From: a virus
IMG/VR virus record: IMGVR_UViG_3300035698_004396
Location: 1 to 38,166 of that record
DNA: 38,166 nucleotides
Direction: 5' to 3' (one strand)
Numbering within the stretch: the first letter of the stretch is position 1; every line of letters begins with the position of its first letter. This document shows, piece after piece, positions 23,023 through 30,835 of this stretch. The position numbers were made by a program, and so were the translations under genes. The notes under the pieces are model-generated. The model was not told the origin of the DNA, did no database searches, and saw only the letters and a list, made by a program, of their open reading frames with translations.

Positions 23023-23429
23023 TCAGTAAGTTCTTGCAATACTCCTCCTATGTATTGCTGTGCCACATGCTGAAAAATAGTTGCACTATCACACTTTAGA
23101 CTATCGAGACCATCGGTAGTATCAAAGATTTCGTGCGTTCTAATCTTGATACGACCAATGTAGTAGTATATAAAAAACCAATCTATAACATCTGCTGCGA
23201 CATCGAAAAACGAATCTGTAAACGTATCTGGTAATTCAATCTGCAACCTCTTAATAGTAACATACGTAAACAGTTTAAATGATTCATTGGCAGTGTTGTA
23301 GACAGCGATAATACGTTGTCTATAGGCTTTATAATATGTGGGCAAGACACCATCGCCAACATGAATAAGTTGTGTCAGGATCATTCGCTCTTGTTTAGTA
23401 ATGTTCTGTGGAAACTGTTTTGGGTTCAT
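23001..23429 (-). CDS. Small-protein array member U, paralog of N and O
   Basis: A protein of 142 residues starting MNPKQFPQNITKQERMIL (compare QLPEHFSDVEKTI in N) with RQRIIAVYNTANESFKLF and DVIDWFFIYYYIGRIKIRTH, matching the RIxAVY and internal DW-x2-IY regions of N and O. It lacks their second, C-terminal motif. ATG with GGAG 6-7 nt upstream. It is the first gene of the leftward array, about 90 nt after a candidate promoter, so transcription probably begins here. Function unknown. Confidence 0.82.
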   Translation of the reverse strand: MNPKQFPQNITKQERMILTQLIHVGDGVLPTYYKAYRQRIIAVYNTANESFKLFTYVTIKRLQIELPDTFTDSFFDVAADVIDWFFIYYYIGRIKIRTHEIFDTTDGLDSLKCDSATIFQHVAQQYIGGVLQELTDGVVANK

Positions 23430-23522
23430 GTTTTTCTCCTATAGCAAACAATATACACTGGCGCAGTTGGCCACACCCTAGGTTACCACACCAACATGAA
23501 CAAACTATGAAAAACCAAAAAT

Positions 23523-23550
23523 GTAATACCACAGATACGCATGTAGTCAA
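23523..23550 (-). promoter_or_regulatory. Candidate promoter for the small-protein array
   Basis: Minus-strand TTGACT (23550-23545), 16-nt spacer, TATTAC (23528-23523). The -35 box is good (5/6) and the -10 is moderate (4/6). It is the only -35/-10 pair I see directly upstream of member U. Confidence 0.45.
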
Positions 23551-23634
23551 AAAGTTTGCTCTGCTTTGCAGTTGACGCCGGATCATTTGCCGTGGTTTGG
23601 TGTATTATATTATTATATTATTACATTTTTAAAT

Positions 23635-23673
23635 GGAGAGAGAGAGGAAGAGAGAAAGAGAGGGAAAGAAAGA
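23635..23673 (+). repeat. 39-nt homopurine (A/G) run
   Basis: An uninterrupted run of A and G on the plus strand from GGAGAGAGAG onward, following an AT-only stretch. It can form triplex (H-DNA) or act as an easily melted, factor-binding tract. No gene crosses it. Confidence 0.85.
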
Positions 23674-23684
23674 CTAAAACGTCC

Positions 23685-23700
23685 TAACACATATGTGTTA
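23685..23700. repeat. Perfect 16-bp palindrome
   Basis: TAACACATATGTGTTA is fully self-complementary and lies 11 bp after the homopurine run. Length and symmetry suit a dimeric repressor or replication-protein site. Confidence 0.7.
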
Positions 23701-23946
23701 CATAGCGTGTATCCATCTAGCCCAGTCGTAGGACTACTATAATATAATAATCTAATTTTATAATATATATATATAATACTCCTCTTCACCATGGTTGACA
23801 GCTAGTTTTTTACTGTTTATTGGCTCGCAGATTCTAATAGAATTACATTTTGTTTTGAATACTCTAGTGAGTCCGTCAAGTATTAGGGGTCATTCTGAAT
23901 AAATAGAAAATGTAACAAAAAAACAGCACTAAATTATGTCAACCAT

Positions 23947-23976
23947 TATTATAAAATTCGGATAAATTTTATAATA
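23947..23976. repeat. 12-bp perfect inverted repeat, AT-rich
   Basis: TATTATAAAATT (23947-23958) and AATTTTATAATA (23965-23976) flank CGGATA. A third copy of AATTTTATAATA is at 23754-23765. TATAAT occurs on both strands, so overlapping promoters are possible. Confidence 0.65.
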
Positions 23977-24324
23977 CGACTGGGGTTTACTATGGTGCTG
24001 TGCAGTTCTATATGTTAGCGTGGCTAATAACATACACTGGTTATACACTGTTCTACCTGTGCCTACGCTGGGAGATATTATATATAAACACTAGTCTTAT
24101 GCGAAGTTTGTAGTTTGTAGGATAGTCTCGTTGTAAGTTTAACGTAAAGAGAGTAGTCTCTTATAAACTTTGCTGGTGTAATAAGTTTACATAATATAAG
24201 TTAACATAACAAAAAAAAACATAGGTAGGGGCAATGGCTGGCATAATATTCTTGTGCATACTATACGCTAGTGAGACTATTCTATTGTAGAATATGTTTG
24301 TCATAAAATATCTTTTACGATAAT

Positions 24325-24357
24325 AGTATGAGCCGGTTTGTGAGACCAACCCATACT
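24325..24357. terminator. Hairpin after the 83-aa gene
   Basis: AGTATG (24325-24330) pairs with CATACT (24352-24357), with inner GGTT/AACC pairing. It lies 9 bp after the stop of the gene at 24366. No T run follows, so it may be a weak terminator or an RNA-stabilising end. Confidence 0.4.
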
Positions 24358-24365
24358 ACACTGCA

Positions 24366-24617
24366 CTATTCGGATGATAGGCAGAACGTGCGATCAGGCA
24401 TATTGGCCAGTCTGCAAGAGGGATTATAGCAGTACACTACCAACGTATTGTTCTTGTCATGCAATGTACGCCAGTCTGCACTATAACCCATTGGTAACAG
24501 ACGCTTGATCTCGTTTTGCATATGTTGTAATGCTTCTTGCCTATTTGTGAAGCGCTGATATACTCCGGCACCGTGGCCAGCACCATAAAAGGCATAGTCT
24601 GTGAGTGTTGTTTTCAC
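24366..24617 (-). CDS. Hypothetical small protein
   Basis: A protein of 83 residues: YGAGHGAGVYQRFTNRQEAL, then a helix (QHMQNEIKRLL), then DKNNTLVVYCYNPSC. GTG at 24617 has GGAG 9 nt upstream. It follows the HTH gene by 71 bp and is followed by a hairpin. It is one of only two genes in the control region, which suggests an early role. No family recognised. Confidence 0.7.
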   Translation of the reverse strand: MKTTLTDYAFYGAGHGAGVYQRFTNRQEALQHMQNEIKRLLPMGYSADWRTLHDKNNTLVVYCYNPSCRLANMPDRTFCLSSE

Positions 24618-24688
24618 GGTACATACTCCAATGTTGAGAGTGTAGACTATGTTTGTGTCTAGCCTACACTCTGTACTGTGCTGTGATA

Positions 24689-25075
24689 CTACTCGTCCTT
24701 ACCGCGTTCCGCATAATCTACATTATAGGCTGTGCGGTAACGTTCAATCGCCGCTGTGAATAATGCCCGTTGTTCTGGTGTCAACTTTTTGTCTAGTGAC
24801 ACCCTTTTGGCTATCCTATCACAAGATGCTATAGACGGACGTGTACTTTCCGGATGGTCAATGGCGTTTTGTTTCTTTGCTTCCTTTGCTTTGCGAAACT
24901 CACAGTATACTGCAAGGCTGGCCTTGTCGATTCTTACGCGACCCTGATTGTTCTTGCTTGCTGCTATTTTGCCCTTGGCGATTAGTTGACGAATGTAAAC
25001 TTGTGTAACTCTTGCAGCTTGTGAAGCTTGAACAACTGTTACGCTATTTGATTCGGTCGCTTTTTGCGCTGTCAT
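24689..25075 (-). CDS. Excisionase/MerR-like HTH DNA-binding protein
   Basis: A protein of about 128 residues from ATG 25075 with AAAGGGG about 9 nt upstream. VVQASQAARVTQVYIRQLIA forms the helix-turn-helix, followed by a wing (NNQGRVRIDKASLAVYCEF) typical of HTH_17 proteins. The basic linker leads to a helical C-terminus (LTPEQRALFTAAIERYRTAY). It resembles the HTH protein at 13272 in layout. It lies downstream of a perfect TATAAT box and two sets of direct repeats, so it is probably autoregulated and may bind the control region. Confidence 0.82.
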   Translation of the reverse strand: MTAQKATESNSVTVVQASQAARVTQVYIRQLIAKGKIAASKNNQGRVRIDKASLAVYCEFRKAKEAKKQNAIDHPESTRPSIASCDRIAKRVSLDKKLTPEQRALFTAAIERYRTAYNVDYAERGKDE

Positions 25076-25111
25076 GATATAAACCCCTTTGGTTGTTTGG
25101 TAACGTACTCC

Positions 25112-25139
25112 ATTATACGCCAACATAGACGTATAGACG
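25112..25139 (-). promoter_or_regulatory. Promoter with tandem operator-like repeats
   Basis: Minus-strand TATAAT (25117-25112) has no recognisable -35 box. Its -35 position is occupied by two direct copies of CGTCTAT (25139-25133 and 25131-25125), 8 bp apart. This suits a regulator bound at -35. The HTH gene starts 37 nt downstream. Confidence 0.55.
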
Positions 25140-25165
25140 CGGTTGGTCGTACCCTACTAGGTTTG

Positions 25166-25206
25166 ACCGCCTAGAATCCTACCGCCATTTTATGATAGTT
25201 ACCGCC
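25166..25206. repeat. Three ACCGCC direct repeats
   Basis: ACCGCC occurs at 25166-25171, 25181-25186 and 25201-25206, the last two as TACCGCC. Centres are 15 and 20 bp apart in otherwise AT-rich DNA. These are candidate binding sites (iterons or operators) upstream of the HTH gene. Confidence 0.6.
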
Positions 25207-25251
25207 TATGTTGTGTGGCCGCTAGCTTGGGCCGCGATACAATGCAAGCAC

Positions 25252-25260
25252 AGTATAGCA
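25252..25260 (-). promoter_or_regulatory. Extended -10 promoter candidate
   Basis: Minus-strand TGCTATACT, the same nonamer as in the strong promoter at 13727. No clear -35 box. A similar TGCTATAAT lies on the minus strand at 25421-25413. Both could transcribe leftward into the HTH gene. Confidence 0.4.
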
Positions 25261-25686
25261 TACAATCCGGTTTGTGTCCATAGTCTATACGTTAACATTT
25301 GGTTAATATTTGCAACACAAATAGTTATGTTAACATAACAAACGTAAAGACTGCGTAAAACCAACTTACAAGACTATATATTGTTTTGTTACAGTTAAGC
25401 CTAGATTGTAGGATTATAGCATAGTTTGTGAGTGTTTTAGTTTGTTTTGCTCGGCTTGTGTGTTTGTTTACGTTCTTGCACTGTCAAGGCGAGATTATAT
25501 CTTTATGTTGCGGTTTGTTGTAGTCGTTTTCTTTTTGGTGTAGTATGCTGAAAACCACCTGCCCTCTCTACTAAAAACTGCCGCAACTTTTTAGGTACTA
25601 ACAGTTTCTTGTCATATTTTCGCCGAAACTATAACACTAATTTGTCACTTGACTTTGTAGGACTTTGCGAATATACTGGACATACT

Positions 25687-26331
25687 ATGCAAGCAGAGAT
25701 TCTAGACCAGGACAACACATTGCTTCTAGCACCTGGGGCCTTTTCAGAGTACCAGTACGCTATTCGAGCGATGCTTTGCTCTGGGTGGTCAGCAGCCCGC
25801 GTGGCAGAGCACTTGCAAGAAACCAAGGGTGTCCAAGTCCCCGTAGCTCAAATTGAAGCATACTTGAGTACTATCCCAGAAAAAGAAAAGCTAGAGAACT
25901 CGGTACTACAAGAGCGATATAAGGCACTGGATGTTAAGATTGATGCTCTTGGCGAAATGGCAAGACTACTTAGGTTGTCTTCAGATAGACTAGGTGCATC
26001 GCTAAGTATTGAAGTGATGACCAAAGAGCGTATTGGGTACACTGATGTAGCCATCGCAAACTACTGGCGTATGCTTGGCGAGTACATAGAAGTTAAACAA
26101 GGTATGGGATTGCTACCAACTGCCACAAAAGTCCCTAGCCTAAATCCTGGTGAAGCTAGTGGCTCATCAGATTTGCCAACATTAAGAGCTATGTTTAATG
26201 TGCAAGTCAATACAGGGGTACAACCTAGTGAATCTCACGTCAGGCGATCTGATTCTTATAAGGGAAGCAGTCCAGAGGAACTTCTCGATAGCGCAGCTAG
26301 AGGAAGCAGGGTATCTCGAACAGACTCCTAA
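25687..26331 (+). CDS. Terminase small subunit-like protein
   Basis: A protein of about 214 residues from ATG 25687; a TTG-led frame to 25609 exists but neither start has a convincing ribosome site. AIRAMLCSGWSAARVAEHLQ, then PVAQIEAYLSTI, is a helix-turn-helix followed by helices, as in terminase small subunits that bind the packaging site. The assignment rests mainly on its place directly before, and 104-bp overlap with, the large subunit gene. The C-terminus is Ser/Arg-rich and probably disordered. Base composition here is richer in GC than in the leftward genes. Confidence 0.65.
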   Translation: MQAEILDQDNTLLLAPGAFSEYQYAIRAMLCSGWSAARVAEHLQETKGVQVPVAQIEAYLSTIPEKEKLENSVLQERYKALDVKIDALGEMARLLRLSSDRLGASLSIEVMTKERIGYTDVAIANYWRMLGEYIEVKQGMGLLPTATKVPSLNPGEASGSSDLPTLRAMFNVQVNTGVQPSESHVRRSDSYKGSSPEELLDSAARGSRVSRTDS

Positions 26332-28048
26332 TAGAGAGTTCCGTAAACAGCTTGCAGAACTGGACTTGGAGTTTTTCGTTCAATTCTACCTTGGACACCA
26401 TTTCGACTGCAACCCAGCACCTATGCATCGTGTTATGTATAAGACTATTCAAGACGCTCTTGCTACACCAGGGAAGGTAAACAACGCACTAGTTTGGCCA
26501 CGTGGCTTTGGCAAGACAACTACAACAACCCTGGCTGTGCCTCTCTGGTGTGTATGCTTTCGTAAGCGTAGATTTATCCCTATCATCTCCGACTCTCACG
26601 CACAGGCAAAGCAGCAACTTTCAACAATCAAAGACGAGATAGAACACAATGAGCGAATCAAAGAGGACTTTGGTTCTTTAAAAGGCTCAAAGTGGCAAGA
26701 AGACGATATCACGACCAGGAACCGAGTTAAGATTATTGCACTCGGTGCTCGAATGAAAATTCGTGGTCGTAAGTTCCTACAGTTCCGGCCAGACTTGATT
26801 ATCGTAGACGATATTGAGAACCTGGAAGGTGTTCAATCAGGAGCGCGTCGTGAAGCTCTAAGACAGTGGTTCTGGCGATCTGTCATGAATTCTGGATGGA
26901 GTGATACTAAAGTCTTTGTTGTTGGAAACTTTCTGCACTTTGACTGCCTTCTTTACACCCTCGTGCAGAATCCCCTGTTTCAATCTAAGATTTACCAAGC
27001 TGTACCTAACTGGGCAACTAATGAAGACCTATGGGAAACTTGGACTGACAGACTAACAGACCTTTCTGACCCCGATAAAGAGAAAACAGCTAAAGCGTTC
27101 TTTAACAATAATAAAGAAGAGATGCTATCCGGTGCCGCGTCTGCATGGCCAGAAGCTTTTAGTTACTACGATCTTATGGTAACTAGAGTTTCAGGTGGTA
27201 CATCTGCATTTGCTACTGAGTTGCAGAATGAACCTGTTGATCCAAAAGATCGTATGTTCCATTCATGGGAAACTTTCCGTATGGAATATAGAGAAGGTAC
27301 TCTTGAAACAAAGGCTGGTATCTGGCTTGTTCCTAACAACGGCACCCCCTCTGTGCCTCTGGCCTCCTGTGCAATTTTTGGGTTCACTGATCCAAGCATG
27401 GGCGCTACTATACGATCAGACAGGTCAGCGATTGTGCTAATTGCAAAGTCACCTACTAGACAGATGTTTGCTATTGTCGCAGATGCTAAACGTAGACCAC
27501 CAGATGTTATTATCAATGCCCAGAACAAGTATGCTAGACAATACCCAATTGCAAGGTGGCGTATTGAGAAGAATGCTTTTCAGGCTATGTTTGCCACTGA
27601 GTCTGCTAAGCGCTCTAGAGAAGATGGTGTGTATCTTCCTGTAGAGCCGTACAACCAGTTGGCCAACAAAGCTATGAGGATCAACTCGCTACAGCCGGAC
27701 TTAGAGAATGGGTACTTGCTACTGAACGAATCCGGTCAAGAAATATTGAAACGAGAGCTTGCTGAATGGCCTGCTGGTGCTCATGATGATGCTCTAGACG
27801 CACTAGAGGGTTGTAGGACTCTAGCAAAAAGCTTTGAAGCACAAGGCTCTATGGAGCTTGTACAGGCAGAGGCCCATAGATTCACACCAGATGATTCTCC
27901 TACTGCTGCATTTAGACCTGCACTATCAACAGACCCGTATGCTAAATATGATGAACTTGCAGATAAACGAGCTAGGGAACTTGCAAAAGAACGTGGTGAA
28001 GAAATAGAAGAAGTTGAGCCTATATTTGTTCCGCTAATGTTTTTGTAA
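26228..28048 (+). CDS. Terminase large subunit
   Basis: DNA-packaging motor of about 606 residues. ATPase: Walker A WPRGFGKTT (about 91-98) and Walker B DLIIVDDIEN (D194-D195, E197). Nuclease: Asp in FGFTDPSMG, Glu in WRIEKNAFQ and the terminal HDDALDALEG, in the order of RNase H-like terminase nucleases. GTG at 26228 with AGGGG 9 nt upstream is preferred over the ATG at 26198, which has no ribosome site. The gene overlaps the small subunit gene. It is followed by membrane and sugar genes and not by a portal gene, which is unusual. Confidence 0.93.
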   Translation: MNLTSGDLILIREAVQRNFSIAQLEEAGYLEQTPNREFRKQLAELDLEFFVQFYLGHHFDCNPAPMHRVMYKTIQDALATPGKVNNALVWPRGFGKTTTTTLAVPLWCVCFRKRRFIPIISDSHAQAKQQLSTIKDEIEHNERIKEDFGSLKGSKWQEDDITTRNRVKIIALGARMKIRGRKFLQFRPDLIIVDDIENLEGVQSGARREALRQWFWRSVMNSGWSDTKVFVVGNFLHFDCLLYTLVQNPLFQSKIYQAVPNWATNEDLWETWTDRLTDLSDPDKEKTAKAFFNNNKEEMLSGAASAWPEAFSYYDLMVTRVSGGTSAFATELQNEPVDPKDRMFHSWETFRMEYREGTLETKAGIWLVPNNGTPSVPLASCAIFGFTDPSMGATIRSDRSAIVLIAKSPTRQMFAIVADAKRRPPDVIINAQNKYARQYPIARWRIEKNAFQAMFATESAKRSREDGVYLPVEPYNQLANKAMRINSLQPDLENGYLLLNESGQEILKRELAEWPAGAHDDALDALEGCRTLAKSFEAQGSMELVQAEAHRFTPDDSPTAAFRPALSTDPYAKYDELADKRARELAKERGEEIEEVEPIFVPLMFL

Positions 28049-28060
28049 AGGGGGATCACG

Positions 28061-28216
28061 GTGACAGAGTTTGTGTCTGGCGTGTGGCTATTGTGGCAAG
28101 AAGCTAAGAAGGTGCTATTGCTACTTGGAGTTATCTTGGTTTTTACTGTCTGTGGTAGTATTGTTATGTTAGTACTAACAGAATGTTTGTCTCTGCTTAT
28201 TGATGGGAGATTTTAA
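28061..28216 (+). CDS. Small single-pass membrane protein (51 aa)
   Basis: GTG at 28061 is preceded by AAAGGGGGATCACG. The protein starts MTEFVSGVWLLWQEAKKV, then has a hydrophobic helix LLLLGVILVFTVCGSIVMLV (19-38) and a short tail. The strong ribosome site and membrane helix make it a credible gene missed by length cut-offs. It overlaps the first residues of a longer reading of the next gene. It may anchor the glycosyltransferases at the membrane, but this is speculation. Confidence 0.72.
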   Translation: MTEFVSGVWLLWQEAKKVLLLLGVILVFTVCGSIVMLVLTECLSLLIDGRF

Positions 28217-28220
28217 GCCA

Positions 28221-29966
28221 ATGACAATTCCGATTGTTATTCCGACGTACAATGCAGTTCAGCATATTCACCGATGCATGAGGGCTTTGCCACAAACAAC
28301 CACTGTGCCATACGAAGTTTTTATTGCTGATGACTTTTCCTCTGAACATGCATTGCATACTTACCTAGATGAGGTTAACGAAGACGCTGATACGACTGTA
28401 TTCTTTAGTGACAAACGTCTAGGTTACGCAGAGATTAACAATTGGGCAGTGTCACAAATACCAGACTCTGAATACATTTGCTTTATGAATTCAGATATCG
28501 AACCTACGGCTGGCTGGCTATCTGCTATGCTTGGTGAAATGGAAGTTGATCCTACTGTCGGAGTTGTTGGTGCAAGACTGCTTTATCCCGATACAAGAGA
28601 GCGTGGTACAAGATTTAGAGTACAACACGCAGGTGTTGCTAGAACGTCTCTGTGCTATCCGTATCATCCGTTTCGTGGGTGCCAAGCAGTTGATCCTGAT
28701 GTAGCAATACGTAGAGAAATCAATGCTGTAACTTTTGCATGCGTTCTTGTACGTAAAGAAATATGGGATAAGCTAAACGGACTAGATGAAGGCTATATCG
28801 GTGGTAACTTTGAGGATGTAGACTTTTGTTGGCGTGCTAGGGCAGAGGGTTATAAAGTTGTGTACCAACCTAGTGCTACGCTGTACCATTATGAACATGG
28901 GTCTGGAACAGACTGGGTAGAGAAATACTCAGACCAGAATTGTATTAGGCTACGTAAAAAGTTTGCGCACCTTAAAAGTGATGAACTGTTGTTTGGAATA
29001 CAACCAGAAGAGATAGAAGAAGTAGTAGTAGTTGTAGAAGAACCTAAACGCAAGGAGACTAGAACCGTGGCTATCAGTGTTCCTAATGTTTCTGTAATCG
29101 TCACTACTTATGAACGTAAGAAACATCTTAAGCTTTGTCTTGAAGCACTTGCATGTCAGAAAATGCCTTTTTGGAATTATGAAGTTATTGTTGTTGACGA
29201 TGGTGGTACTGATAACAGTGATGAGGCTGTTACTGAAATTAAAGCAGCCTATCCTGACTTGAATGTGCAGTATTCTTGGCATGTGCATGATGGTTGGGGC
29301 CTTGCTAAGAGTAGAAACCTTGGTGCTGCAAAGGCTACTGGAGAGTGTCTAATCTTTATTGACAGCGATATTCTTCTTAATCCAACAGCTCTAGCTGCAT
29401 ATGTTGAATTGTATCAAGATGAACCTGATAGAGTTATTGGCGGGTACTATAAGTACCTTATTGCAATGAATATTACAACTACAGATGTTGAAAATTGGTA
29501 CGATATTTGGAATATGAAGCTAGAAGAAGTGCCTATGGTACAGCACGAATATCAGCTTCTAGGTACTGATGTTCGAGAAGCACACTTTAATCAAGGGCGC
29601 CTCGGTGTAGATTTGTTTGCAGATGATACAATGTTGCATAAGAATCCGTTTTCCTTGCTCGGTGGCAACTTGATGATACCTAGACATATTTGGCAGTTGA
29701 CAGACGGCTTTGATGAAAATATTACCCATTATGGTGGAGAGGATGCTGAGTTCTCTTTGCAAATAGCTGCGCTACATTATCCATTTAGCTTTTCTAAGGC
29801 TGTTGGAGGCTGCCATATGGCGCACACTAAACATCCTGGTGCTGAAGAGAAGACTAAATTGGCAATAGACTATATCCATAATAAATGGCCTGAATGGTTT
29901 ACAGAGCATGGTTATCCTATTTGGACTTTCTCTGGCTGGGAATATCCTAATATTGATGAGGATTAA
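28221..29966 (+). CDS. Two-domain GT2 glycosyltransferase
   Basis: A protein of about 581 residues with two GT-A domains in tandem. Domain 1 (3-245): IPIVIPTYNA, NSD at 90-92 as the DxD metal motif and NFEDVDFCWRA as the ED motif. An acidic/Val linker (EEIEEVVVVVEEPKRKE, about 263-279) follows. Domain 2 (289-575): VSVIVTTYER, VVDDGGTDNSD, DSD at 381-383 and GGEDAEFS. Both sites look intact, so it may add two sugars in sequence, as in chondroitin synthase-like enzymes. ATG at 28221 is chosen because the family begins directly with the first strand and GGGAG lies 11 nt upstream. Confidence 0.9.
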   Translation: MTIPIVIPTYNAVQHIHRCMRALPQTTTVPYEVFIADDFSSEHALHTYLDEVNEDADTTVFFSDKRLGYAEINNWAVSQIPDSEYICFMNSDIEPTAGWLSAMLGEMEVDPTVGVVGARLLYPDTRERGTRFRVQHAGVARTSLCYPYHPFRGCQAVDPDVAIRREINAVTFACVLVRKEIWDKLNGLDEGYIGGNFEDVDFCWRARAEGYKVVYQPSATLYHYEHGSGTDWVEKYSDQNCIRLRKKFAHLKSDELLFGIQPEEIEEVVVVVEEPKRKETRTVAISVPNVSVIVTTYERKKHLKLCLEALACQKMPFWNYEVIVVDDGGTDNSDEAVTEIKAAYPDLNVQYSWHVHDGWGLAKSRNLGAAKATGECLIFIDSDILLNPTALAAYVELYQDEPDRVIGGYYKYLIAMNITTTDVENWYDIWNMKLEEVPMVQHEYQLLGTDVREAHFNQGRLGVDLFADDTMLHKNPFSLLGGNLMIPRHIWQLTDGFDENITHYGGEDAEFSLQIAALHYPFSFSKAVGGCHMAHTKHPGAEEKTKLAIDYIHNKWPEWFTEHGYPIWTFSGWEYPNIDED

Positions 29967-29974
29967 CCAATAAA

Positions 29975-30835
29975 ATGTACCCAAGTATGACTGGTACTGC
30001 CCTATCTGTAATTATTCCTATAGGCGATAATCGTGAAGCTAATCTAGATTTAGTTCTATGTGCTCTAGAACAACAGACGTTTAAGCGTTTTGAGGTGCTT
30101 ATTTGTCATGATGGTACTAAGTCTCTAGATACACTAGTTTCACAGCATAGTGGATTAAAAATTATATACCTTCACGAGCCTCGAAAAGGCCACATCAATC
30201 TAGGAGCAGTAAACCGTAATCGTGGTGCTACTGCGGCTTCTACTGACTATCTGATCTTTATAGATTCAGATATTGTGTTGAACCAAGGAGCACTCTATGC
30301 CTATTATAACGACTTCTGTAATTTTTCTGTTCGGGCTATCTGTGGGCCTTATCACTGGCTTCCTCCTATGGAAGTAACTCAAGATACTTTGCTTAATCAT
30401 TGGGATGATTTTGTAGGCTGTAAATTGCCGTTGTTATCTCAGCCACCCTATGCACACAATGTACATGATGATCCTAGACTAGTTCCTTGGGACTCTGTTT
30501 CTTCTAATGCGTTGTATTGTGATTACAGACGAGCTATCATGATGTTGTCAGGTAACTTAGCTGTGCATCGTAATATATGGACTAATGTTGGTGGTTTTTG
30601 GGACCATATACAATACGGTATTGACGGTGCTTTTGGCTTATCTGTATACGAAGCAGGGCATTCTTGGAGTTTCAATAGTGAAGCAGTAGGATACCATTTG
30701 TATCATGAAAGAACTCCTGGTATTATTGCAGACAAGAGTATGGAGACTATTTGTAATCATTTTCATAAAGATGCCTCTTGGTTAGGCCAAATGGACACTA
30801 CAGTTGGTTGGCACTGGAATTCTAAAAATGGATAA
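29975..30835 (+). CDS. GT2-family glycosyltransferase
   Basis: A protein of 286 residues: LSVIIPIGDNREANLDLVLC, FEVLICHDGTKS, GHINLGAVNRNRGA and IFIDSDIVL (DSD 97-99) define a GT-A enzyme using a nucleotide sugar and a divalent metal. The C-terminal half (GGFWDHIQYGIDGAFGLSVY) holds the usual acceptor-side acidic residue. The ATG at 29975 is 8 bp after the two-domain enzyme, with GAGG 13 nt away; ATG 29987 is an alternative. Confidence 0.88.
   Translation: MYPSMTGTALSVIIPIGDNREANLDLVLCALEQQTFKRFEVLICHDGTKSLDTLVSQHSGLKIIYLHEPRKGHINLGAVNRNRGATAASTDYLIFIDSDIVLNQGALYAYYNDFCNFSVRAICGPYHWLPPMEVTQDTLLNHWDDFVGCKLPLLSQPPYAHNVHDDPRLVPWDSVSSNALYCDYRRAIMMLSGNLAVHRNIWTNVGGFWDHIQYGIDGAFGLSVYEAGHSWSFNSEAVGYHLYHERTPGIIADKSMETICNHFHKDASWLGQMDTTVGWHWNSKNG

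Larger units (their letters stand above)
23430..24365. other. 936-bp non-coding control region, candidate origin
   Basis: I see no convincing gene here; two short minus-strand frames (23395-23586, 24161-24349) lack ribosome sites. The region holds, left to right, the array promoter, AT-only runs (23601-23630), a 39-nt homopurine run, a 16-bp palindrome, more AT-only DNA (23737-23776), inverted copies of ATGGTTGACA (23791-23800 plus, 23946-23937 minus), a 12-bp inverted repeat and imperfect direct repeats around TAGTCTC (24124, 24154). This combination suits an origin or regulatory hub. Confidence 0.6.
25127..25686. other. Non-coding region upstream of the terminase operon
   Basis: Apart from the promoters and repeats listed separately, I see a perfect 16-bp palindrome GTTATGTTAACATAAC (25324-25339), tandem TTAACATTTG and TTAATATTTG (25292-25301, 25303-25312), and G/T-rich DNA to 25550. 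A weak rightward promoter is possible (TTGCAC 25476, TATCTT 25498, 16-nt spacing). GTTAACATAACAAA at 25329-25342 recurs at 24200-24213, linking the two sides of the control region. No gene is supported before 25687. Confidence 0.5.

Noticed and set aside
23020-23035. TGA recoding as sense in the Lar-like frame
   Set aside because: TGA ends the polymerase and many other genes here in normal overlaps, so genome-wide recoding is excluded and a local event is unsupported.
23395-23586. Possible 63-aa Cys/Trp-containing minus-strand gene
   Set aside because: It overlaps the member U start and its own promoter, and has no ribosome site.
24161-24349. Possible 62-aa minus-strand gene rich in Tyr and hydrophobic residues
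   Set aside because: It starts with TTG without a ribosome site, lies in the AT-rich control region and shows no coupling; more likely chance.
26353-26372. Fourth copy of the intergenic element inside the large terminase gene (GGACTTGG-n3-TTTTCG)
   Set aside because: It encodes a conserved-looking terminase stretch, and the match breaks in the core, so coincidence is likelier.
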